DNA from: Ptiloglossa arizonensis
Taxonomy: Eukaryota > Arthropoda > Insecta > Hymenoptera > Colletidae
Length of the DNA stretch: 64,000 nucleotides
Assembly: GCF_051014685.1 (NCBI RefSeq)
Contig: NW_027478401.1
Span: 806,001 to 870,000, forward strand
Reading direction: 5' to 3'
Part shown: positions 1 to 9,840 of the stretch, one piece after another
Position numbering within the stretch: position 1 is the first letter of the stretch
Layout of the letters: each line of letters opens with the position of its first letter
Program-made: the position numbers and the translations under genes
The notes under the pieces: generated by a model
Told to the model about the DNA's origin: nothing
Databases searched by the model: none
Seen by the model: the letters and a program-made list of their open reading frames with translations, nothing else

Positions 1-1640
1 TTCTTTCTTCGTTTCTCCGTTTCTTTCTTTGTTTCTCCGTTTCTTTCTTCATTTCTCCGTCTATTTCTTCGTTTCTCCGTTTCATTCTTCGTTTCTGCGT
101 TTCAATGTTTGTTTCTCTGTTTCTTTCTTCGTTTCTCCGTTTCTCGGTTTATTTCTTCGTTTCTCCGTTTCTTTCTCCGTTTCTCTGTTTCTTTCTTCGT
201 TTGTCCGTTTATTTCTTCGTTACTCCGTTTCTTTCTTCGTTTCTACGTTTATAGCTTCGTTTCTCCATTTATTTCCCCGTTTCTTTCTTCGTTTCTCCGT
301 TTCTTTCTTCGTTTCTCCGTTTATTTCTTTGTTTCTCCATTTATTTCTCGGCTTCTTTCTTCGTTTCTCCGCTTCATTCTTCTTTTCACCGCTTCTTTCT
401 TCGTTTATCCGTTTCTTTCTTCGTTTCTCCGTTTCTTTCTTTGTTTCTCCGTTTCTTTCTTCATTTCTCCGTTTATTTCTTCGTTTCTCCGTTTCATTGT
501 TCGTTTCTGCGTTTCATTGTTCGTTTCTCTGTTTCTTTCTTCGTTTCTCCGTTTCTTTCTCCGTTTCGCGGTTTATTTCTTCGTTTCTCCGTTTCTCTGT
601 TTCTTTCTTCGTTTGTCCGTTTATTTCTTCGTTACTCCGTTTCTTTCTTCGTTTCTCCGTTTATATCTTCGTTTCTCCATTTATTTCCCCGTTTCTTTCT
701 TCGTTTCTCCGTTTCATTCTTCGTTTCTCCGTTTCTGTCTTCGTTTCTCCGTTTCTCTGTTCGTCTCTCCGATTCTTTCTTTGTTTCTCCGTTTCTTTCT
801 TCATTTCTCCGTTCATATCTTCGTTTCTCCGTTTCATTCTTCGTTTCTGCGTTTCTTTCTTCGTTTCTCCGTTTCTTTCTTTGTTTCTCCGTTTCTTTCT
901 TCATTTCTCCGTTTATTCCTTCGTTTCTCCGTTTCATTCTTCGTTTCTGCGTTTCATTGTTCGTTTCTCTGTTGCTTTCAACGTTTCTCCGTTTCTTTCT
1001 CCGTTTCTCGGTTTATTTCTTCGTTTCTCCGTTTCTTTCTCCGTTTCTCTGTTTCTTTCTTCGTTTCTCCGTTTATTTCTTCGTTTCTCCGTTTCTTTCT
1101 TCGTTTCTCCGTTTATATCTTCGTTGCTCTATTTATTTCCCCGTTTCTTTCTTCGTTTCTCCGTTTCATTCTTCGTTTCTCCGTTTCTTTCTTCGTTTCT
1201 CCGTTCCTTTGTTCGTCTCTCCGATTCTTTCTTTGTTTCTCCGTTTCTTTCTTCATTTCTCCGTTAATATCTTCGTTTCTCCGTTTCATTCTTCGTTTCT
1301 GCGTTTCATTGTTCGTTTCTCCGTTTCTTTCTTCGTTTCTCCGTTCCATTGTTCGTTTCTCCGTTTCTTTCTTCGTTTCTTTCTTCGTTTCTCCGTTTAT
1401 TTCTTCATTTTTCCGTTTCTTCTCCGTTTCTCCGTTTCTTTCTTCGTTTCTCCGTTTATTTCTTCGGTTCTCCATTTCTTTCTTCGTTTCTCCGTTTCTT
1501 TGTTCGTTTCTCCGTTTCTTTCTTCGCTTCTTCGTTTCTTTCTTCGTTTCTCCGTTTATTTCTTCGTTCCTCCGTTTCTTTCTCCGTTTCTCCGTTTCTT
1601 TCTTCGTTTCTCCGTTTATTTCCTCGTTTCTCCATTTATT
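1..1640. repeat. First copy of a 2139-bp higher-order duplication in the 20-bp satellite
   Basis: The order of variant 20-bp units here recurs nearly unchanged 2139 bp downstream. For example, the Cattt-to-Ctatt variant near 41-70 recurs near 2180-2210, and the block at 632-937 recurs at 2771-3076. The match starts at the window edge, so the true unit may be longer. The copies differ at scattered single bases. Confidence 0.8.
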
Positions 1641-2139
1641 TCTCCGTTTCTCCGTTTCTTTCTTCGTTTCTCCGTCTCTTTCTTCGTTTCTCCGTTTCTT
1701 TTTCCGTTTTTCGGTTTATTTCTTCGTTTCTCCATTTATTTCTCCGTTTCTTTCTTCGTTTCTCCGTTTGTTTCTTCGTTTCTCCGATTCTTTCTTCGAT
1801 TCTCCGTTTCTTTCTTCGTTTCTCCGTTTCATTCTTCGTTTCTCCGTTTCTTTACTCGTTTCTCCGTTTATTTCTTCGTTTCTCCGTTTCTTTCTTCGTT
1901 TCTCCGTTTCTTTCTTCGTTTCTCCGTTTCTATCATCGTTTCTCCGTTTCTTTCTTCGTTTCTCCGTTTCTCTCTTCGATTCTCCGTTTATTTCATCGTT
2001 TCTCCATTTATTTCTCCGTTCCTCCGTTTCTTTGTTCGTTTCTCCGTTTCTTTGTTTGTTTCTCCATTTATTTCTCGGCTTCTTTCTTCGCTTCTCCGCT
2101 TCATTCTTCTTTTCACCGCTTCTTTCTTCGTTTATCCGT

Positions 2140-3779
2140 TTCTTTCTTCGTTTCTCCGTTTCTTTCTTTGTTTCTCCGTTTCTTTCTTCATTTCTCCGTC
2201 TATTTCTTCGTTTCTCCGTTTCATTCTTCGTTTCTGCGTTTCAATGTTTGTTTCTCTGTTTCTTTCTTCGTTTCTCCGTTTCTCGGTTTATTTCTTCGTT
2301 TCTCCGTTTCTTTCTCCGTTTCTCTGTTTCTTTCTTCGTTTGTCCGTTTATTTCTTCGTTACTCCGTTTCTTTCTTCGTTTCTACGTTTATAGCTTCGTT
2401 TCTCCATTTATTTCCCCGTTTCTTTCTTCGTTTCTCCGTTTCTTTCTTCGTTTCTCCGTTTATTTCTTTGTTTCTCCATTTATTTCTCGGCTTCTTTCTT
2501 CGTTTCTCCGCTTCATTCTTCTTTTCACCGTTTGGTTCTTCGTTTATCCGTTTCTTTCTTCGTTTCTCCGTTTCTTTCTTTGTTTCTCCGTTTCTTTCTT
2601 CATTTCTCCGTTTATTTCTTCATTTCTCCGTTTCGTTGTTCGTTTCTGCGTTTCATTGTTCGTTTCTCTGTTTCTTTCTTCGTTTCTCCGTTTCTTTCTC
2701 CGTTTCGCGGTTTATTTCTTCGTTTCTCCGTTTCTCTGTTTCTTTCTTCGTTTGTCCGTTTATTTCTTCGTTACTCCGTTTCTTTCTTCGTTTCTCCGTT
2801 TATATCTTCGTTTCTCCATTTATTTCCCCGTTTCTTTCTTCGTTTCTCCGTATCATTCTTCGTTTCTCCGTTTCTGTCTTCGTTTCTCCGTTTCTCTGTT
2901 CGTCTCTCCGATTGTTTCTTTGTTTCTCCGTTTCTTTCTTCATTTCTCCGTTCATATCTTCGTTTCTCCGTTTCATTCTTCGTTTCTGCGTTTCTTTCTT
3001 CGTTTCTCCGTTTCTTTCTTTGTTTCTCCGTTTCTTTCTTCATTTCTCCGTTTATTCCTTCGTTTCTCCGTTTCATTCTTCGTTTCTGCGTTTCATTGTT
3101 CGTTTCTCTGTTTCTTTCACCGTTTCTCCGTTTCTTTCTCCGTTTCTCGGTTTATTTCTTCGTTTCTCCGTTTCTTTCTCCGTTTCTCTGTTTCTTTCTT
3201 CGTTTCTCCGTTTATTTCTTCGTTTCTCCGTTTCTTTCTTCGTTTCTCCGTTTATATCTTCGTTGCTCCATTTATTTCCCCGTTTCTTTCTTCGTTTCTC
3301 CGTTTCATTCTTCGTTTCTCCGTTTCTTTCTTCGTTTCTCCGTTCCTTTGTTCGTCTCTCCGATTCTTTCTTTGTTTCTCCGTTTCTTTCTTCATTTCTC
3401 CGTTAATATCTTCGTTTCTCCGTTTCATTCTTCGTTTCTGCGTTTCATTGTTCGTTTCTCCGTTTCTTTCTTCGTTTCTCCGTTCCATTGTTCGTTTCTC
3501 CGTTTCTTTCTTCGTTTCTTTCTTCGTTTCTCCGTTTATTTCTTCATTTTTCCGTTTCTTCTCCGTTTCTCCGTTTCTTTCTTCGTTTCTCCATTTATTT
3601 CTTCGGTTCTCCATTTCTTTCTTCGTTTCTCCGTTTCTTTGTTCGTTTCTCCGTTTCTTTCTTCGTTTCTTCGTTTCTTTCTTCGTTTCTCCGTTTATTT
3701 CTTCGTTTCTCCGTTTCTTTCTCCGTTTCTCCGTTTCTTTCTTCGTTTCTCCGTTTATTTCCTCGTTTCTCCATTTATT
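2140..3779. repeat. Second copy of the 2139-bp higher-order duplication
   Basis: Matches 1-1640 with a constant 2139-bp shift. Past about 3780 the register is lost. The sequence from 3798 instead resembles that from about 1931, as if roughly 270 bp were deleted relative to the first copy. Confidence 0.75.
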
Positions 3780-4565
3780 TCTCCGTTTCTCCGTTTCTAT
3801 CATCGTTTCCCCGTTTCTTTCTTCGTTTCTCCGTTTCTCTCTTCGATTCTCCGTTTATTTCATCGTTTCTCCATTTATTTCTCCGTTCCTCCGTTTCCTT
3901 GTTCGTTTCTCCGTTTCTTTGTTCGTTTCTCCGTTTCTTTGTTCGTTTCTCCGTTTCTTTGTTCGTTTCTCCGTTTCTTTGTTCGTTTCTCCGTTTCTTC
4001 GTTCGTTTCTCCATTTCTTTCTTCTTTTCTCCGTTTCTTTCTTCGTTTCTCCGTTCCTTTCTTTGTTTCTCCGTTTCCTTCCTCATTTCTCCGATCATTT
4101 TTTCGTTTCTCCGTTTCATTCTTCGTTTCTGCGTTTCTTTGTTCGTTTCTCTGTTTCTTTCTTCGTTTCTCTGTTTCTTTCTCCGTTTCTTCGTTTCTTT
4201 CTTCGTTTCTCCGTTTATTTATTCGTTTCTCCGTTTCTTTCTTCGTTTCTCCGTTCCTTTGTTCGTCTCTCCGATTCTTTCTTTGTTTCTCCGTTTCTTT
4301 CTTCATTTCTCCGTTTTATCTTCGTTTCTCCGTTCCATTCTTCGTTTCTGCGTTTCATTGTTCGTTTCTCCGTTTCTTTCTTCGCTTCTCCGTTCCTTTG
4401 TTCCTTTCTCCGTTTCTTTCTTCGTTTCTTTCTTCGTTTCTCCGTTTATTTCTTCATTTCTCCGTTTCTTCTCCGTTTCTCCGTTTCTTTCTTCGTTTCT
4501 CCGTTTCTTCCTTCGTTTCATCGTTTCTCCGTTTCTCCGTTTGTCCGTTTCGATTAAATGATTAT

Positions 4566-5279
4566 AATATTTATAATTTCTATTATAAATCATTTGATCT
4601 ATAGTTAAATTAGACACTAATACTCTAAATACATATTTAATATATTTTTTAATCTCTTTAGCCTCCAGAAGAATTTTATTTATACTATTTACTATATATA
4701 ATAATTTACACAGAATCGGAAAGAAATCTAATTGTTTATTTATAATAATTATTTTTTTCACTTATCTTAAAAATTGGGATGTACTCTTTAAATGTTCGAT
4801 CCATTTCTTTAATTTATTCATTAAATTGAATTAATCTATTCTTTATAATAACTTTAATCAAATTAATCCCTATAATTATTATAGAACTCATATTAAAATT
4901 TAATAATGAAATTTATTTTATTTGCCTAATTAATGTAATTATTGGCCCTATCATTTGCTTAAACAAAAAAATCAATCATAATAATTAAGGGATATTGATC
5001 TGTTATACAAACATCTATTATAGGTATTTTATTAATAATTATCAATAATACATTTTTAACATATTTCATTTTATATTCAATAGTTTATTTAATTTTAATT
5101 TTTATATTTAAAATAATAAAGATTAACTCTTCTTCCTTATTTAATATATTAACGTCTAATAGAAGAAAAATTATTTTATACTCAGTAATTATCATGTACA
5201 CAAATTTCCCACCTATAGCACTCTTTATACCGAAATAAAGCGTGCTAGAAACATTAATAAATTCAGGAATAAAATTTAC
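4566..5279 (+). pseudogene. nad2: Degenerate mitochondrial nad2 fragment (NUMT copy A)
   Basis: This is an inverted second copy of the nad2 segment at 9127-9840; I judge the two about 90% identical by eye. In mitochondria NAD2 is a membrane subunit of NADH dehydrogenase (complex I). Conserved pieces can be read, such as LNWINLFF and the region around LNKK, using TGA as Trp. The copy is broken. Relative to copy B a base is missing in the T-run near 4751-4758, which shifts the frame, and there is a further indel near 4965-4980. A TAA near 5235 replaces the Trp codon TGA found in copy B. Copy A keeps a Leu codon (TTA, near 5138) where copy B has a stop. Homology to mitochondria begins at 4566 directly after the satellite and ends near 5279. 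The N-terminal ~50-60 residues and the C-terminus are absent. Confidence 0.88.
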
Positions 5280-5700
5280 CGTGGAAGGTTTAATTTTACA
5301 TTTACTCGAAATATGAAACATACAAAAGTTTGTACAAAAGTATTTATTTCTTTTATCGCACGGTAGGGAATATCATACAAATGGAAATACTTATCTCTGA
5401 TGTCGGTAAATTGTACTTGTCGCGCCATCTATTTGTGGAAATTAGAACAATTCCTCGACAAACTTGAGCGTTTCTCCGCCAGGTGTTTTCACCCCTTAAG
5501 TGTAGTCTAACCCTTTCTCCAATAGATGGCAACCCATGTAATTACCACGTTACAGGGATTTGTAATTGCGGGTTCTGGATATATTTGCATACATACAAAC
5601 TATAATTCCAATATGTAGCGAAATATTCATTTATTTTATCGCAAGGTTTCTTCGATTGTATTTGTTCGATCTAACCAAATACTTCAAGAAATGGATGGCT

Positions 5701-5997
5701 TTATAGCCATTATTTATACCGGAACATTGTGAAAAATTGTTTAATCTACGGTCCAACGACGGTTGTTAATTATTATGATAAATAAACGTCAAGGTATTGC
5801 GAAATCTGTGAAGGCGAACGGTTTCGGTGAATGTTTGTTCATTTCCGCCATTGTTATTAACATTTATGTATGTTCCCAATATTAATTGAACAATGTGCAT
5901 CCTATTTATGCATTGAAAATGATTAAGTACCTCATAGAAATTAATTTGGATCGAGATTCAAAGTAAAACGTGTTTCGTAAGGTTTTATAGCAGGGAA
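5701..5997. repeat. Direct repeat copy 1 in the spacer
   Basis: About 300 bp that recurs, diverged, 543 bp downstream. Shared landmarks are GCCATTATTTATAC (5706), GTTTCGGTGAATGTTT (5821) and GTTCCCAATATTAAT (5872). Identity by eye is roughly 75-80%. Family unknown. Confidence 0.75.
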
Positions 5998-6243
5998 AGT
6001 AACAATTGTTTATTAAATACATCAATTTAACATTTGCTTAATTCTTATAATTTACACAATACGCGTAGTAGTTGCATTTTTTATTTAAAAGCGCTGAAAT
6101 TCAATTAATCGCTTTTCTAGATACAACAATCATAGCGATGAACGCTTGTGAATCGATCATCGATACGTGTAACCTTGAGAATGTCAGTTTGATCTCAACG
6201 AAAAATTCCATCGCGAGCAATGAATATTTCGATGAAATGATAT

Positions 6244-6540
6244 TTTAAGCCTTTATTTATACTAGGGCATTGTTAATAATTATTTAAACTATGGTACTAC
6301 GACCATTGTTAATAATTATGGTGAATAAACATCAAGATATTGCAAAATCTGCGAAGGCGAATAGTTTCGGTGAATGTTTATTCATTTCCGCGAGTTTTAC
6401 TAACATTCATGCATGTTCCCAATATTAATCGAACAATGTTCATCTTATTGATGCATTACAAATGACTAAGAACGTATAGAAATTAATTTTGATCGAGCTT
6501 CGATGTAAAGAGATGATTCTTAAAGTTTTAAAATGAAAAG
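6244..6540. repeat. Direct repeat copy 2 in the spacer
   Basis: Diverged copy of 5701-5997. The landmarks are GCCTTTATTTATAC (6249), GTTTCGGTGAATGTTT (6364) and GTTCCCAATATTAAT (6414). Its right edge coincides with the point where the mitochondrial sequence begins, inside trnK. Confidence 0.75.
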
Positions 6541-6601
6541 TGAAGTAATTTATTACTATAATTTGGTTTAAAAAATCAATTCTTTTGTCAGACATCCAAT
6601 G
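6541..6601 (-). pseudogene. trnK: Remnant of mitochondrial tRNA-Lys
   Basis: Downstream of cox2, where insects have trnK, the - strand starts at 6601 with CATTGGATGTCTGAC and continues with TTAAACCAAATTATAGTAA. This resembles insect trnK through the D arm, the anticodon arm (loop reads TTTTTAA, anticodon TTT by my reading) and the variable region. One anticodon-stem pair is mismatched. A 3' acceptor strand complementary to the 5' end cannot be found, because the mitochondrial match ends near 6541 where the spacer repeat begins. It is therefore truncated or decayed. Confidence 0.6.
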
Positions 6602-6639
6602 ATTTGATTTAATTAAATATTATATGAGTAGGTTAAAAT

Positions 6640-7323
6640 TTAATTTTGGTTGTTAATTCAATTAATAAAGTTTGAATAATTAGTTCTTTCCACAACAATT
6701 GGCATAAATCTGTGATTAGCTCCGCAGATTTCAGAACATTGTCCGAAAAATACTCCAGGTCGATTAGTAATTAAATTTATTTGGTTAATTCGCCCTGGTA
6801 CTGAGTCTATTTTTAAGCCTAAAGACGGAACAGTTCAAGAGTGAATTACGTCGTTTGATGTTGTTAATATTCGAATTAGTGTATTAGATGGAATAATTAT
6901 TCGATTATCTACGTCTAGGAGACGAAAAATGTAAATATTATTTAAATCTTTATCTATATAGGAGTCAAAATTTAAATTACTAAATTCTGGGTATTCATAG
7001 GATCAATATCATTAGTGCCCAATTGATTTGATTGTTAAGTATACGGGTATTCATAGTACATCAATAAAATATAGGGTTTTTAAAGAAGGAAGTGCAATTA
7101 CTCCTAAAATTATTATTGGGAGTAAAGTTCATACAATTTCAATATGATGATTTTTAAGTAAAAATCGATTGATAAATTTATTAGTAAAAATATCTAATAT
7201 AATTATTAGAGTTAATGAAGAGATTATAATTATTATAATTAATGTGAAGTTGTGAAAAAGATTTAAATTATCGGCATATGGCGAATTGGGGTCTTGGAAA
7301 TTAATTATTTTTCAATGGGACAT
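6640..7323 (-). pseudogene. cox2: cox2 pseudogene (cytochrome c oxidase subunit II)
   Basis: With the invertebrate mitochondrial code this reads as a full-length COX2 of 227 residues plus TAA, starting at ATG (7323-7321) with MSHWKM and ending WINNQN. COX2 carries the CuA centre that accepts electrons from cytochrome c. The CuA ligand region survives near the C-terminus ([12 protein letters not shown]). The frame is uninterrupted by indels, but codon 104 (7012-7014) is TAA where COX2 has the Gln of the highly conserved GHQWYWSYEY; the change is CAA to TAA. TGA is used for Trp at several conserved sites, for example in the same motif. It sits 1 base after trnL2 as in mitochondria. The internal stop and nuclear surroundings make it a pseudogene. 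Confidence 0.93.
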
Positions 7324-7383
7324 TTTTAATAAAAATATTAAATTTTATAAATGAATCTTAAATTCATGCACTAATCTGCCATA

Positions 7384-7389
<6 letters not shown>
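7324..7389 (-). tRNA. trnL2: Mitochondrial-type tRNA-Leu(UUR) within the NUMT
   Basis: Lies between cox1 and cox2, the insect position of this tRNA. On the - strand the anticodon arm is ATGAA-TTTAAGA-TTCAT, a perfect 5-bp stem with a 7-base loop and anticodon TAA. The 5' acceptor TCTTAAT pairs at 6 of 7 positions with the 3' ATTAAAA, and the D arm GGCAGATTAGTGC is typical of insect mitochondrial trnL2. The T arm is AT-rich and weak. The C-A mismatch in the acceptor may be decay. As a nuclear copy it is probably not functional. Confidence 0.85.
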
Positions 7390-8913
<1,524 letters not shown>

Positions 8914-9031
8914 ATATTAATTATGCTAAAAATTAATATAACCAGTAGATCATAAATATAAATATAAATATTAAAAAAGTTATAAATAGATAATAGTTTA
9001 GAAAATTAAGGTTAATTTAATTATACATATT
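8914..9031. other. NUMT intergenic stretch between nad2 and cox1
   Basis: In the ancestral insect order trnW, trnC and trnY lie here. These 118 AT-rich bases contain no cloverleaf I can fold with anticodon TCA, GCA or GTA on either strand. Either the donor mitochondrial genome had rearranged tRNAs, as is common in Hymenoptera, or the sequence has decayed. It is too short for three tRNAs. Confidence 0.55.
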
Positions 9032-9840
9032 TTATTTAATTGAAGGGAAAAAATATAAGAAGGATATGTTTAAATAATTTCATGATGTAATTAATCTTAT
9101 AAAAAGATATACAATTATTAAAAGTATAAATTTTATTCTTGAATTTATTAATGTTTCTAGGACGATTCATTTCAGTATAAAGAGTGCTATACGTGGGAAA
9201 TTTGTGTACATAATAATTAGTGAGTATAAAATAATTTTCGTTTTATTAGAGGTTAATATATTAAATTAGGAAGAAGAATTAATCTTTATTATTTTAAATA
9301 TCAAAATTAAATTTGAAGAAATTATTGAATATAAAATGAAATATGTTAAAAATGTATCTTTGTTAATTATTAATAAAATAACTATAATAGATGTTTGTAT
9401 AACAAATGAATATCCTATAATTATTTTGATTGATTTTTTATTTAAGCAAATGATAGGGGCAATAATCATATTAATTAGGCAAATAAAATAAATTTCATTA
9501 TTAAATTTTAATACGAGTTCTATAATAATTATAGGGATAAATTTTATTAAAGTTATTATAAAGAATAGATTAATTCAATTTAATGAATAAATTAAAGAAA
9601 TGAATCGAACATTTAAAGAGTACATCCCAATTTTTAAGATAAGTGAAAAAAAAATTATTATTATAAATAAATAATTAGATTTATTTCCAATTCTGTGTAA
9701 ATTATTATACATAGTAAATAGTATAAATAAAATTCTTCTGGAGGCTAAAGAGATTAAAAAATATATGAAATATGTATTTAGAGTATTAGTGTCAAATTTA
9801 ACTATAGATCAAATGATTTATAATAGAAATTATAAATATT
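9032..9840 (-). pseudogene. nad2: nad2 pseudogene, 5'-truncated (NUMT copy B)
   Basis: On the - strand the nad2 frame runs from near 9817 to TAA at 9032-9034, about 261 codons, against roughly 330 for insect NAD2. Alignment from memory puts its start near residue 55, around KFDTNTLNTYF, matching the family block before the ALAS region. Later family landmarks are LKIGM, LNWINLFF, LNKKS and YFILYS. NAD2 is a proton-pumping membrane subunit of complex I. The frame is broken by TAA at 9266-9268 (a Leu codon TTA in copy A), and an in-frame TAA at 9818-9820 lies at the truncated edge. TGA codes Trp at LNW and LKW. The 5' end abuts the 177-bp satellite at 9841. Confidence 0.9.
9127..9840 (-). repeat. 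Right arm of the nad2 inverted repeat (partner 4566-5279)
   Basis: The reverse complement of 9127-9840 aligns with 4566-5279; both arms are 714 bp, with small compensating indels. Both start with AATATTTATAATTTC at the satellite junction, at 9840 on the - strand and 4566 on the + strand. The arms enclose about 3.85 kb. Homology ends at AAAATTTA (5271-5278) in the left arm, while the right arm continues through nad2 into cox1. Confidence 0.9.

Larger units (their letters stand above)
1..4555. repeat. 20-bp pyrimidine-rich satellite array
   Basis: Tandem array whose commonest unit is TTTCTCCGTTTCTTTCTTCG, an 8-mer plus a 12-mer. Common variants of the 12-mer are TTTATTTCTTCG, TTTCATTCTTCG, TTTCTTTGTTCG and TTTCTTTCTCCG, and some units lack the 8-mer. 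The + strand is almost all T, C and G, so stop codons are very rare and open frames of up to about 1480 codons arise in several frames on both strands; I see no sign these are genes. The array runs off the left edge and stops sharply near 4555, just before mitochondrial sequence. No transposon or gene interrupts it. The unit is not a telomere repeat that I recognise. Confidence 0.95.
5280..6540. other. Non-mitochondrial AT-rich spacer between the two nad2 arms
   Basis: This stretch is less AT-extreme than the flanking mitochondrial pieces and has no convincing reading frame. A short open frame reaching into 5321 on the - strand is only the reverse of nad2 copy A. It contains the direct repeats listed separately. 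It also has a 10-bp inverted repeat, GCCATCTATT at 5424-5433 and AATAGATGGC at 5521-5530, that could be the edge of a small element. I cannot name the sequence. It is probably nuclear DNA that lay between two mitochondrial insertions. Confidence 0.6.

Noticed and set aside
3252..4306. Lys/Arg/Glu-rich frames on the - strand resembling coiled-coil proteins
   Set aside because: They are the reverse reading of the same satellite, overlap each other in different frames, and change frame whenever the 20-bp register shifts.
1..4555. Telomeric repeat
   Set aside because: The unit is not TTAGG or a close variant, and the array is internal to other DNA.
109..4557. Open frame of 1482 codons in the 20-bp satellite
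   Set aside because: Frames are open on both strands because the unit lacks stop codons; there is no domain or start context, only repeat translation.
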